Of a stretch of DNA of 64,000 nucleotides, positions 8,944-17,475 are shown piece after piece. The DNA is from Bdellovibrio bacteriovorus (lineage in GTDB: Bacteria > Bdellovibrionota > Bdellovibrionia > Bdellovibrionales > Bdellovibrionaceae). Every line of letters begins with the position of its first letter. Positions within the stretch are counted from its first letter, which is position 1. The stretch is taken from assembly GCF_025558485.1 (NCBI RefSeq), contig NZ_CP102930.1, positions 558,001 to 622,000 on the forward strand. Direction: 5' to 3'. The translations under genes were made by a program, and so were the position numbers. The notes beneath the pieces were generated by a model. That model had not been told where the DNA came from. It ran no database searches and saw only the letters and a program-made list of their open reading frames with translations.

Positions 8944-10125
8944 CTAGTTAAAGACTGCACCGCACGCGCGGCGTCCACCCAAGTGGACTTTTTCAGATAT
9001 TGCACGATAGACGTCAACAAATCGCATCGCAACAAGCTGCAATCCGCCGCGAACATCGGCGATTTGGATGCGAATAAAGCCCGGAACGACCGGAGACACT
9101 GTAATACGGATCAAAGAATGGCGTTCAAATTTGTTGGTAAAGGTCAAAAGATCAGCAAATGGCGGAGGCGGGAATCCCAAGCTTGAACTCAATCCCGACT
9201 GGAAGAACTCTGGTGAAGAAGTGCTGTACCCCGGGATCGCTGGAGGATAGAACGAACTGCCCCTCAGGGTTTCAGCCCCTTGCCTGCGTCCCATGCTGCC
9301 CCCCAGCTTTCCGACGATCCCGGCGACGGTCACCGCGGCCTTGGAGCTGTCGAAGCGCTCAGAGTTATGGAACAACTCAAACACAAAAGCCTTCTGAGTT
9401 TTATTGTAAGCCAAGCTAAAGCCCACTTCCTGTGCGCCCCCACCGCCCTTATGAAGGACACCTGCTTCAGCCACAATCCCTGCAGAAATACTTAAACCGA
9501 ACTCATTGGAATCAATCACCAGCGGAGCCTGAGACCACAGCTTATAATCCAACCCACGCAAGATCGCCTGAGCCGCTTCATGACTGCGCGCCTGGAAAGA
9601 ACGCTGAACACGCGTTTCCACTTCCACTTCTTTACCGACAGCCTGCTTGGCTTTTATCTTCACAAAATTCAGACCGTCACCCACAACACTGCCCGCGCCA
9701 TAGACAAACTTCGTGGCGTTCAAAATACGAGCGGCATTGGTCAGGAACAACAGACGCATTTCCTGGAACTTCTTCTGACGATCCGCCGGAAGACCATCAA
9801 AAGGCTTCATCGGGTCCGCCTCTTCAATCGAGCCTCCGCGCGCCAGAATCTCGGCTTTAACCTTCTCTGGCAATTTCAGTCCCAGAGCCTCTTTCATGGC
9901 CTCTTTATCCGGGGTGGTTTCCAGCTCAAAAACCCGTTCTTTTTCACCCTCGCCCACACGAATATGCAGGCGCTCAGCCTGTTCGGCCGCCTGAGCCTTT
10001 TCCAGGGTCGTTTCGATGACCTCGGTTTCGACTGTCTCAATTGAAGACGACAGATCAGCCCACGCCGGGGCGGAAGGGGCTAAGAAAGCGGACGCCAACA
10101 ATAGAGAACCAAGTAGAGTTTTCAT
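8944..10125 (-). CDS. Exported protein of unknown function
   Basis: Not recognised. The 393-residue protein begins with a signal peptide (MKTLLGSLLLASAFLAPSAPAWA). An acidic, Glu/Lys-rich charged segment follows (about residues 25-100), then FDGLPADRQKKFQEMRLLFL and a Gly-rich stretch, and the C-terminal half has alternating patterns (GLSISAGIVAEAGVL, QEVGFSLAYNKT) that suggest beta structure. The C-terminal tail is Arg/Gly-rich with one Cys. The start at 10125 is chosen from the signal peptide; no strong ribosome site is seen. It precedes tmk-holB in the same direction, but nothing links its function to theirs. Confidence 0.7.
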   Translation of the reverse strand: MKTLLGSLLLASAFLAPSAPAWADLSSSIETVETEVIETTLEKAQAAEQAERLHIRVGEGEKERVFELETTPDKEAMKEALGLKLPEKVKAEILARGGSIEEADPMKPFDGLPADRQKKFQEMRLLFLTNAARILNATKFVYGAGSVVGDGLNFVKIKAKQAVGKEVEVETRVQRSFQARSHEAAQAILRGLDYKLWSQAPLVIDSNEFGLSISAGIVAEAGVLHKGGGGAQEVGFSLAYNKTQKAFVFELFHNSERFDSSKAAVTVAGIVGKLGGSMGRRQGAETLRGSSFYPPAIPGYSTSSPEFFQSGLSSSLGFPPPPFADLLTFTNKFERHSLIRITVSPVVPGFIRIQIADVRGGLQLVAMRFVDVYRAISEKVHLGGRRACGAVFN

Positions 10126-10269
10126 CTTAAGGGTCGGGAGCTGCAAACCCAAGACCCGGTGTTTTGCATTGCTAACTACGTGATTCCTCTATTTTTCTCT
10201 GTTTATGCCTTAGACAGCGGGCCCAAGTCCGCTCCAGCCCCGGTTCAAGCCAGCAAAATCTGGTAGAGA

Positions 10270-10740
10270 TTAAAACTCCACCACCCACGTTCCGGCGGAA
10301 GTTTTATTGAACTTGTACGTGATCAGAGGCTGCTCGACAGTGTCTGCCGTGCCGCCGGTCTGCTGACCGACCAGACTTAGTGCCTCGCTAAAGTTAAAAC
10401 GACGACTGCGCGAGTTTTCAATCCCTCCGGCAATCTTCGCCAAAGTTCTACGCAACGACACCGGATAACTTTTCACGATCACAGTCGCCGTGGCCCGACT
10501 TTCACTTTGCAACTTCACTTCGCTGACAGAGACCTCAGATCGTTCGGTCATAAATTCCAGATAAGCTTTATTCAGCCAGTCGGACTGTTTGATATTTTCG
10601 TCAGCTTCCTGCTGCAAGAGTTCCTGAAACTTCTTTTCGCCCAATTCCTGAGCTTTCTTTTCAATTTTTCCCTCTTGAGAAGTGCAGCCCCCAAGAAGCA
10701 CAAAAAACAGGCAGAAAATCGCAACGCTGATCTTTTTCAT
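10270..10740 (-). CDS. Small lipoprotein, unknown function
   Basis: A 156-residue predicted lipoprotein: MKKIS, hydrophobic core, lipobox LLGGC with Cys19. The mature part begins with a highly charged helix (about residues 24-55, rich in Lys, Glu and Gln) followed by a compact beta-like domain with VKLQSESRATATVIVKSYP and a final GTWVVEF. No family recognised; the size and shape resemble DUF4878- or NTF2-like lipoproteins, which is only a guess. ATG at 10740 is set by the signal peptide; the upstream TAGAG is a weak ribosome site. It is divergent from secG. Confidence 0.72.
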   Translation of the reverse strand: MKKISVAIFCLFFVLLGGCTSQEGKIEKKAQELGEKKFQELLQQEADENIKQSDWLNKAYLEFMTERSEVSVSEVKLQSESRATATVIVKSYPVSLRRTLAKIAGGIENSRSRRFNFSEALSLVGQQTGGTADTVEQPLITYKFNKTSAGTWVVEF

Positions 10741-10881
10741 AGACTCTATGGTGACCGGGAAGCTGCTGAGACTCAATATGTCCATGACTATATGCATTAA
10801 GTCGTTGGGATTGGGTCACTTTGGGGTGGACGAAAACCTTCAATATCCATATATTTGGGGGTCTTTGGGAGATTACAGAAA

Positions 10882-11286
10882 ATGACTACATTTATCGGCG
10901 TTTTGCATATCATCGTTGCTCTCGTTTTGATCGTTTTGGTTTTGATCCAAGACTCTAAAAGTGACGGGGCTTTGGGCATGGGTGGTTCCAGCGGCTCTAA
11001 CTCTTTGTTGGGTGCAACTGGCGCACAATCTTTGGCTGGTAAAATGACAGTTTGGGCTGCAATCATCTTCGCAGTGACTTGTCTGGCTTTGGCTACAATG
11101 ACTTCTTCCAAAACTAAATCTGTTGTTGATAGCCTTCCGCTGCCAACAGCTCCTTCTCAAGAGCATTTCCCAACTGAAGCCACTGACGCCGCGGCTGGTG
11201 CCGCTGCCGTTCCTGCTGCGACTCCTGTAGAAACGGCGACTCCTGCCGCTTCCCCTGCTGCAACTGCAGCTCCTGCTCAGAAGTAA
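10882..11286 (+). CDS. secG: Protein translocase subunit SecG
   Basis: Accessory membrane subunit of the SecYEG protein export channel. Two membrane helices are seen (about residues 4-22 and 56-75), with the conserved family region LIVLVLIQDSKSDGALGMGG and GSSGSNSLLGATGAQ between them. ATG at 10882 follows GGGAG by about 10 nt. The C-terminal 40 residues after the second helix are Ala/Pro/Thr-rich, longer than in most SecG proteins, and would lie on the periplasmic side if topology is standard. Codon use is richer in favoured codons than its neighbours, fitting high expression. Confidence 0.93.
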   Translation: MTTFIGVLHIIVALVLIVLVLIQDSKSDGALGMGGSSGSNSLLGATGAQSLAGKMTVWAAIIFAVTCLALATMTSSKTKSVVDSLPLPTAPSQEHFPTEATDAAAGAAAVPAATPVETATPAASPAATAAPAQK

Positions 11287-11327
11287 TTTTAGTACATTCC
11301 TAACGGGTTCTTCGCTATAGTTTCTCT

Positions 11328-12134
11328 ATGGCGAAGAACAACTGGTTGATTCCATCTCTGATTATCATTGGCGTTATAAGCGTCGCCCTTTCTCTCTTCA
11401 TCGCATCACAAACTGAAAAGAACAAACCTGGCGCCCGGCCTCTGGCTCGTCTTGAACTGAATTTGGGGAAAGTCTTTGTTCTTCGCAACAACATGACTTC
11501 TAAGGAAACGCTGACTCGTAAATCAACCCTGTTTGCTTTGGATTCTGTTGAAACCAGTGTCGATGGCGATGCCACGATGGAATTTGATTCCGCTTATCGC
11601 ATTCGTATTCTGGAAAACTCCCTGATCACCCTGGATGAGGAAAACGAGCGCATTGTTCTGGTCATCAAGCGTGGCGATGTGCAGGTGGAAAACTACGGAC
11701 GCGAAGGCAGTGTCTATGTTTCCAAGGACGGTGTGCGCTGGACGGCCACCGACTATGAAATGAACTATAAGAAACAAGCCCCGGTAGAGACTCTTCCGGA
11801 TCTGGCTCCGGCAGAAACCGGAGTTCCTGCCGCCCCTGCCACCAAAGCCGAGGGTCTGACTTCGGAGTTTATTCAGGACACCCTGCGCACGCATCGCAAT
11901 TCCTTCTTTAAGTGCTATACACAATTGCTGCAAAAAACCCCAGGTGTGGTGGGACAGGTTTCCATCAGCTTCACGATTGAAAAAACCGGCAAGGTTCATC
12001 AAGCTGACATTGCCAGCAGCAATCTGAATGATCCGGGGTTCAAAAAATGTCTGTTGGAGGCCATTCGCAGAGTCGAGTTTAAAACCTTCGGCGGCGATCC
12101 TATCTCCACCGTCTTCCCACTGCGCTTTGAATAG
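11328..12134 (+). CDS. FecR-like/AgmX-PglI-type membrane-anchored protein
   Basis: A 268-residue protein with one N-terminal membrane helix (about residues 7-26) and a periplasmic part. Residues about 60-130 (TLTRKSTLFALDSVETSVD, then RIRILENSLITL, KRGDVQVENYG) look like a FecR-type beta domain. A Pro/Ala linker follows, then a C-terminal domain (about 185-265) with LRTHRNSFFKCYTQLL, GQVSISFTIEKTGKV and DPGFKKCLLEAIRRVEF, the pattern of the AgmX/PglI C-terminal domain known from gliding and predatory bacteria, which is TonB-like in shape. No clear ribosome site precedes ATG 11328. It lies 41 bp after secG, so co-transcription is possible. Confidence 0.72.
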   Translation: MAKNNWLIPSLIIIGVISVALSLFIASQTEKNKPGARPLARLELNLGKVFVLRNNMTSKETLTRKSTLFALDSVETSVDGDATMEFDSAYRIRILENSLITLDEENERIVLVIKRGDVQVENYGREGSVYVSKDGVRWTATDYEMNYKKQAPVETLPDLAPAETGVPAAPATKAEGLTSEFIQDTLRTHRNSFFKCYTQLLQKTPGVVGQVSISFTIEKTGKVHQADIASSNLNDPGFKKCLLEAIRRVEFKTFGGDPISTVFPLRFE

Positions 12135-12136
12135 TT

Positions 12137-12793
12137 CTATTGTTTGAATAAGGTCATCAACATGATCGGCCCGGTCGGCCAGTACATCAGAAGCGATGGT
12201 GTATAAAATATCGCCCGGCGAAGCTCGTGCTGTTCGATCTTTCGACCATCCGGCCAGACAATAAACTGATTTCCATAAAAGGCCACATCACCCAGCTCGG
12301 AATCAGTATGAATCACATAGGATTCCCCCATATCCGCATGAGACACCGACACTTCACGGACTTGCAAAGGCGTCCGGGCCTTCAACGTCACCCAGCGGAC
12401 CGCCTCACTGCCGGGGTCGTGCCCACAAGGACGATCGGCTGTTATTGAAGTCACCACCACAAAATCACCGCTATAATTGGATCTGTGTAAAATCAGGCAG
12501 ACGTCTTCACTGACGGTGAAATGCTTTCCAGTGGCCGGAAAGAAAATCGCGCTGTGCTGTTTTTTCAGATAGTACAGCGGAGCCAGAACCACCAGCAACA
12601 ACACCGCGCAAAGCAGATATTTCCGCCCCCATTTGAGCGCGGCATAGATCACGAACAAAACAAACGGAAGAGCCAGGAAGATGTCCGAGAACCCCAGATT
12701 AACCGTTCCACCATAGACAAACAGACCGGCAAGGGCGAAAACCCAGGGACGCAAAGATTTTGGCAAACGCTCCAGTAACTTCAAAACATGCAC
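12137..12793 (-). CDS. Membrane protein of unknown function
   Basis: A 218-residue protein with three predicted hydrophobic segments in the N-terminal third (around residues 16-30, 33-48 and 57-75), a polar middle domain with DVCLILHRSNYSGDFVVV and two Cys, and a C-terminal hydrophobic stretch. Not recognised. The start is GTG at 12793, immediately after the TAG stop of the upstream HAD-like gene (TAGGTG), so translation is probably coupled and the two act together. The 3' end is 2 bp from the convergent 11328-12134 gene. Confidence 0.65.
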   Translation of the reverse strand: MHVLKLLERLPKSLRPWVFALAGLFVYGGTVNLGFSDIFLALPFVLFVIYAALKWGRKYLLCAVLLLVVLAPLYYLKKQHSAIFFPATGKHFTVSEDVCLILHRSNYSGDFVVVTSITADRPCGHDPGSEAVRWVTLKARTPLQVREVSVSHADMGESYVIHTDSELGDVAFYGNQFIVWPDGRKIEQHELRRAIFYTPSLLMYWPTGPIMLMTLFKQ

Positions 12794-13870
12794 CTATCTG
12801 TAATCGTGGATGTAATCAATACGATCCGGAATCCACGGCTCATGCACACCTTCCATTTCATAGACATGCCCTTCGTCCACCAGCTTTTCTTTTAGTGGTG
12901 CAACGCTGGGTTCATAGGAGGAATGCAGCAGACCTTTTTCAATAAAGAACGGACGAATTTCCAAATAAGCTCTTTCACCCAGCACCCCCCGGCGCATGAA
13001 TTCGTCAAAGCTTTTCATCAGTTCTTCCGGAGTATAACCGTAATTATAAACCATGTCCTGAATCACACTATAGATGGCTTCCAAATTCAGGCGATGATCC
13101 TGATACAGGTCCAAGGCCACCTGGAACGTGTTGTATGTCGCCAAAGTACGACGACCAAATTTAAGATAATAATCCGGGTCCGTGTCGGTCGCGAGATTGA
13201 TATAGATCTTTTCAACCGGATCGTTTTCAGGAATCTGTGCCTGCAGTTCCAGAATCGTATTCACCTGTTCGCCGGTGACATTGAGTTTTTCCAGAATCGA
13301 ACGAATATCGCTCGGCCCCAGACGACGCGAACAAATATCAGAATACAGATTGTAGATGATCGCGTCTGTTTCACTGTCATCGCCCCAGCAGATCTGTCGA
13401 ACCGTTTCCCCCAGACGAGTGCGCAGTTGCAACAGGGCTTGCAACTTATACCCCACCTGCTTGGTCAGGCGCCAGAAGCGGCCCGGACGAAGATTGGCCA
13501 GATTGTCCTTATAGAAACAGCCGAACGGGCGAATATTATCCAGCGCGAATTTTTCGGAAATACGCTCTTCCATCTGCGGAGGTGACGCCGTGATGAAATA
13601 GATCGGAAAATACATGTAGCCTTTTTGCTGTTTGCGGAACTCGGATAAAGATTGCAGCAGAACATTGGTGCCCGGAATGTTTTTCTTATTCAGAGCTCGT
13701 TCCAGAATGGTCGTCATCAACCCCGACAAGGAATCAATGGTCGTATCCAGATAAGTCTTATCAAGATCCCACAAAAAGACCTCTTCATGACTTTTCTCCA
13801 TCCCTTCGGAAACATACCGAAAGAACACCACATCCCCATTCATCTCACTACGATCACGCCAATCCGCCAT
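12794..13870 (-). CDS. HAD-like protein resembling App1/DUF2183 phosphatase domains
   Basis: A 358-residue soluble protein. HAD motif I is visible as FLWDLDKTYLDTT (DxDxT), motif II as YFITASPPQ, a motif-III Lys region near GYKLQALLQL, and motif IV as CWGDDSETDAIIY. The order PIYFITASPP, RPFGCFYKDN, GDDSETDAIIY matches the App1/DUF2183 layout, in which the yeast prototype is a phosphatidate phosphatase; the substrate here is not known. The C-terminal third is unassigned and helical. ATG at 13870 is used; ATG at 13843, just before motif I, is an alternative. A membrane-protein gene follows directly, which would suit a lipid-linked role (inference). Confidence 0.65.
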   Translation of the reverse strand: MADWRDRSEMNGDVVFFRYVSEGMEKSHEEVFLWDLDKTYLDTTIDSLSGLMTTILERALNKKNIPGTNVLLQSLSEFRKQQKGYMYFPIYFITASPPQMEERISEKFALDNIRPFGCFYKDNLANLRPGRFWRLTKQVGYKLQALLQLRTRLGETVRQICWGDDSETDAIIYNLYSDICSRRLGPSDIRSILEKLNVTGEQVNTILELQAQIPENDPVEKIYINLATDTDPDYYLKFGRRTLATYNTFQVALDLYQDHRLNLEAIYSVIQDMVYNYGYTPEELMKSFDEFMRRGVLGERAYLEIRPFFIEKGLLHSSYEPSVAPLKEKLVDEGHVYEMEGVHEPWIPDRIDYIHDYR

Positions 13871-13923
13871 ACCAAGATTCTGAAGCAGCCAGCGTCAAAG
13901 GGCCAGCCAAAAAAAGTGGAAGA

Positions 13924-14022
13924 GCGGCTTGTCAAAAAGGTCCATATGCAAGGCGGAGGCGAGCCCTCGCAGCGCAGGCGTGCTCCAAGCACGCAGTCAG
14001 ATGGGCCTTTTTCACAAGCCGC
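13924..14022. repeat. Structured intergenic element with long inverted repeats
   Basis: Arms at 13924-13948 and 13998-14022 are inverted copies that match at 22 of 25 positions (core GCGGCTTGT, AAAAAGG, CCAT). Inside lie a perfect 7-bp hairpin at 13978-13994 (GCGTGCT/AGCACGC) and a smaller one at 13959-13970 (GCGA/TCGC). The element starts 2 nt beyond the endopeptidase stop codon. On the minus strand one arm ends in CCTTTTT and a further run of seven T follows, so it could act as a terminator, a 3' structured RNA or a mobile miniature repeat. Confidence 0.6.
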
Positions 14023-14024
14023 GG

Positions 14025-15608
14025 CTAACAGCCGGTGGTGTTGACTGGCTCCGCCATCTGGCGGCATCTTACTTGAGCTTTAGAGCACTTCACGCGCAGG
14101 TGGAAGTGATTGTGGTGGTCTTTTTCAGAGATCAGACGACGCAGCGTTTGCGCCGCCAGGCTTTGCATATCACCTTTTTTAAGTTCTCCGGTGGCAATCG
14201 CATGTTCACACAGGGCCTTTTTTAAAGTGCCATGGATAAAGATACGGTCGATCAACTGAGTGTTAACAACCTCTTTAAAAAGCTTCCATTGCTGCTTCAT
14301 CATCCAGTTCGCATGAGGTTTATTGATGGTCACAGCAGAGGTGAATGCTCCCTGCAAATTCTTATTGTCGAAATAGAACGCCACGTCCGCATCCAAACCA
14401 TTGGTGTGGGATTTATGACGACCCAGCTTTCCACCCTTTTCACGGGACAAGTCACCGATGGACATCTGATAACCCGGCAGATCCTTTTTCGTGATATTTG
14501 CCATTTGCACGATGATGTAAGCCAGTTCATTGGTGGCAAAGTGAGTTTTGCGCTCGGGACGAATCACATGGAACCCGGAGGGCTGATGATTTTGTTCATA
14601 CACCAGCATATTCGCCGCATTTTCCAAGCGTCCCGCATTCACGGCCCCAATAGCCTGACTGACTTTGTTAATAGCCGGTCCGGCCGCCGGAGTTTCCTTT
14701 TTGGGTTCTTCCTTGGGAGCTTGCTTTGGTTCTTCTTTTTTTGAATCGTCTTTTTTAGGCTCCTCTTTCTTAGGCTCTTCCTTTTTAGGCGGAGCTGTTT
14801 TTGGCTCCTCTTTTTTAGGAGGGTCCTTCTTTGGAGGAGTTTCTGTTTTCGGCGGATCTTTTTTAGGCTCTTCCTTACGCGGCGGAGTCTCTGTCTTTGG
14901 CAGATCTTTCTTCGGCTCCTGCTGCTTTGGTTCTTCCTTCTTAGGCTCTTCTTTTTTCGGTTCTTCTTTTTTTACTTCCGGTTTTTTTACTTCCAGGATT
15001 TTTTCGATGTCGTCAGCAACATCACCCACGTAACGGCCTGGCTCACCTTCCACGTCGTCAGAACCACCTTCGGTTTCCAACTCTTCGTCAGGAACCTGTT
15101 CTTCGTCGGGATCAGCCGCAGTCAGATCATCCTGAATGGATTCCACCTGATGGTGATAAACGATGTCATTGTGATACACGTAAATATCAATGAAAGAAGA
15201 ACGGCAATCGCCAGATTCACTTAAACACGTGGCTTTGGCTGCCACTTTCAAGGCCTCGGACTGGGCCTCTACCGGGTTCAAGGGTTTTAAAGCGATAAAG
15301 CCATGGGCATCCAGAATACCCGCCAGATTCAGATCCACAGTTTGCACAGTCTTGCTGCGCACAGGAAGAAATTCCACACGGCCCTTTAAAGTCATGCCTT
15401 TGGTGGCCGGGTCAAAGTTGACACTCACATCCTGAACGCGGGTGGAACCGCGAACAACCTTGTATCCGTCTTCATCCTGAATATTGGGCTGGGCAGGTTC
15501 ATAAGTGGTTTTTACTTCAGAGCCCTGCTCACGGGAATCCGGCGCACAACCGGTGGTCATCATAACGAAGGAAACTAAAATGGTGAGTGTCTTTGTAAAG
15601 TACTTCAT
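14025..15608 (-). CDS. Lipoprotein murein endopeptidase (M74, MepA-like) on a Lys/Pro/Glu stalk
   Basis: Predicted penicillin-insensitive murein endopeptidase, which cleaves peptidoglycan cross-links. The 527-residue protein has a lipoprotein signal (MMTTGC, Cys21), an N-terminal beta-like domain with an acidic region after it, a roughly 100-residue stalk of KKEEP/KKDPP repeats (about 208-306), and a C-terminal M74 domain. Zinc-site motifs are present: GRHKSHTNGLDAD (His398, Asp406) and HHNHFHLRVKC (about 498-508). ATG at 15608 gives the signal peptide. E. coli MepA is a soluble 274-residue periplasmic protein, so the lipid anchor and stalk are unusual and could let the enzyme reach the wall from the outer membrane. 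Confidence 0.87.
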   Translation of the reverse strand: MKYFTKTLTILVSFVMMTTGCAPDSREQGSEVKTTYEPAQPNIQDEDGYKVVRGSTRVQDVSVNFDPATKGMTLKGRVEFLPVRSKTVQTVDLNLAGILDAHGFIALKPLNPVEAQSEALKVAAKATCLSESGDCRSSFIDIYVYHNDIVYHHQVESIQDDLTAADPDEEQVPDEELETEGGSDDVEGEPGRYVGDVADDIEKILEVKKPEVKKEEPKKEEPKKEEPKQQEPKKDLPKTETPPRKEEPKKDPPKTETPPKKDPPKKEEPKTAPPKKEEPKKEEPKKDDSKKEEPKQAPKEEPKKETPAAGPAINKVSQAIGAVNAGRLENAANMLVYEQNHQPSGFHVIRPERKTHFATNELAYIIVQMANITKKDLPGYQMSIGDLSREKGGKLGRHKSHTNGLDADVAFYFDNKNLQGAFTSAVTINKPHANWMMKQQWKLFKEVVNTQLIDRIFIHGTLKKALCEHAIATGELKKGDMQSLAAQTLRRLISEKDHHNHFHLRVKCSKAQVRCRQMAEPVNTTGC

Positions 15609-15678
15609 CCTACCGGACATGCTGCAAGAAGCATGTCGCCGGAGGTGCACCTTCTGTATTGAAATTAAACAGTGCCTG

Positions 15679-16533
15679 CTACTTCAGGACTGTCGAAGTT
15701 TTTGATAGATAGGACGTGAATTGTTCCCGTAATTCCCGGCTGCCCAATTCATAAAGATCACCATGATGCCCGCCCGGGATCACCCATAGCTCTTTAGGGG
15801 CGGCGGCTTCTGCAAACATCCTGTGAGTATTTTCCGGCTCAACGGCCTTGTCGTCAGATCCAGTGATAAACAGCATCGGAATCGGTGAAAAATCGCTTAA
15901 GGATTTCGGCGCATAACTATCACTTAAAACCAGATAAGTGATCGGCTGCAAAGGCCAGGTCCACCAACGACGACTTAAAACATCGCGGCCCATGCCTTTG
16001 TAAGAACGGAAACTGGCTTCAATCACGATATTGCGAACCGGAATACGATCCTTGATTTCTTCTGTCGCTTTCAAAGCCACAATACCGCCCAAACTGTGAC
16101 CGTAAATAATCAACGGCCGGGAATCCTTTTTCTGGTGCAGCCACTCCGCAGCGGCTATCCCCGCTTCGACGGTGTTTTCAGGAGTGGGCTGTCCATCAGA
16201 AAGCCCATAGCCAGGATAATCAAAAATAAAATAGTTGTAGCCCTGAGCGGGCAGCCAGTGAAACATCAAAAAATGCGATGTGATGTTTTCAGCATTACCG
16301 TGGAAAAACAGCAAGGTGCCCCGACTGTCTTTCTGTGCAGAGGCAAAATACCAACCATGAACTGTGTTGCCTGATTGAGTTTTCAGAAAAACATCCTCCG
16401 GCTGCATTTTCACTTTGGCCGGATCAAAAAGTTTTTCTTTCATGGGATAGTAAAAGAACGACTGACAGCCCGTCAGAGATAACGTCGCGATGCATCCGAA
16501 AAAGAAACGGCGAAGCCCGGAAAACTTTGTCAT
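15679..16533 (-). CDS. Alpha/beta hydrolase lipoprotein
   Basis: Predicted envelope esterase or hydrolase, 284 residues. Lipobox LTGC gives Cys23. The alpha/beta-hydrolase layout is clear: oxyanion-region LLFFHGNAEN, nucleophile elbow IYGHSLGGIV (Ser), acid FITGSDDKAVEP (Asp) and PGGHHGDLY (His). It resembles the BEM46/YfhR-type hydrolases with FFYYPMKE near the mature N-terminus. Substrate unknown. The ATG at 16533 is only 9 bp from the divergent start of the CorA gene; an upstream in-frame start would overlap that gene. Confidence 0.85.
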   Translation of the reverse strand: MTKFSGLRRFFFGCIATLSLTGCQSFFYYPMKEKLFDPAKVKMQPEDVFLKTQSGNTVHGWYFASAQKDSRGTLLFFHGNAENITSHFLMFHWLPAQGYNYFIFDYPGYGLSDGQPTPENTVEAGIAAAEWLHQKKDSRPLIIYGHSLGGIVALKATEEIKDRIPVRNIVIEASFRSYKGMGRDVLSRRWWTWPLQPITYLVLSDSYAPKSLSDFSPIPMLFITGSDDKAVEPENTHRMFAEAAAPKELWVIPGGHHGDLYELGSRELREQFTSYLSKTSTVLK

Positions 16534-16542
16534 ACTGGAATC

Positions 16543-17469
16543 ATGAAACGATTTGAACATCAATGGCAAGACTATAAGTGGGTGGACTGCGAAGCTCCTT
16601 CGCAGAACGATCTTTTAAAGCTGGCGGAAGAGTTTCCCATTCCGCTGAATGCCCTGATGACCTGTCTGGACCCGGAACATCTGCCGTCATGCACGTTCTT
16701 TGAAAAATCCTGTTTCATTATTCTGCGTCACCACGATGTCACAGCAAAACCCAAGGCCGGCACAATCCAGTCATTGACCACCAAAATCGCTTTTTTCATT
16801 GGTCGTGATTTTGTTCTGACCATCCACCGCATGCCTCTGGAATGTATCAGCATCAAAAAGGACAAGGTAGCTTTTGAACAGCTTCCCCTGCTGACGCTGG
16901 TCAAGTCCCTGTGTATGCAGACTGTAAAAAGCTTTGATGCCCCTTTGGATGAACTTGATGCCAAAACCGACATTATCGAAGAACGCGTTTTCACTCTTAA
17001 GCGTCGTAGCATTCTGCGTGAAGGTTATCAGATCAAACGCAAGGCCTCGTCCTATCGCAAAATTTTTAAGTTCACGATGGATGTTTTCAACAAGGTCCAC
17101 CTGCATGATGAATTGCCGTTAAGGGATCTGCAACAAGTCCGGGAGCCGCTGGAAAAACTTAGCTTCTTTGCCGATGATATTTACGAGGAAATCACCGGAC
17201 TTTTGAATTTGCATCTGTCTCTGATGTCACAGAAAACCAATGAAGCCTCTTACCGCACCAATGAAGTGATGCGGGTTCTGACTGTGTTTTCAATCTTCTT
17301 CCTGCCTTTGAATTTCATTGCCGGAATTTACGGAATGAACTTTGAAAATATGCCGGAACTGCGCCAGCCGAATGGTTATTACGCCACGCTGGCATTTATG
17401 CTCTTTGTGATTATCGGCATCACCTACTGGATCTACAAAAAAGGCTGGCTGAAAAAGGACGAACTCTAA
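16543..17469 (+). CDS. corA: CorA-type divalent cation transporter
   Basis: Inner-membrane Mg2+/Co2+ (or related cation) channel of the CorA family. The 308-residue protein has a large cytoplasmic N-terminal domain with a long helix (IIEERVFTLKRRS onward), then two membrane helices near the C-terminus (about 250-270 and 281-300). The signature YGMN follows the first helix (GIYGMNFENMPELRQPNGYY). ATG at 16543 has only a weak upstream CTGGAA. The promoter must lie inside the divergent hydrolase gene, since the two starts are 9 bp apart. Confidence 0.9.
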   Translation: MKRFEHQWQDYKWVDCEAPSQNDLLKLAEEFPIPLNALMTCLDPEHLPSCTFFEKSCFIILRHHDVTAKPKAGTIQSLTTKIAFFIGRDFVLTIHRMPLECISIKKDKVAFEQLPLLTLVKSLCMQTVKSFDAPLDELDAKTDIIEERVFTLKRRSILREGYQIKRKASSYRKIFKFTMDVFNKVHLHDELPLRDLQQVREPLEKLSFFADDIYEEITGLLNLHLSLMSQKTNEASYRTNEVMRVLTVFSIFFLPLNFIAGIYGMNFENMPELRQPNGYYATLAFMLFVIIGITYWIYKKGWLKKDEL

Positions 17470-17475
17470 TAATTA

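Noticed and set aside
10190..10262. Possible tRNA-like end (GGTTCAAGCC) between the 8944-10125 and 10270-10740 genes
   Set aside because: No consistent acceptor, D or anticodon stems could be drawn on either strand; only short isolated hairpins.
14665..15033. Plus-strand open frame rich in GSSFLGSSF repeats
   Set aside because: It is the complement of the Lys/Pro/Glu stalk of the endopeptidase gene; the low-complexity codons create the open frame.
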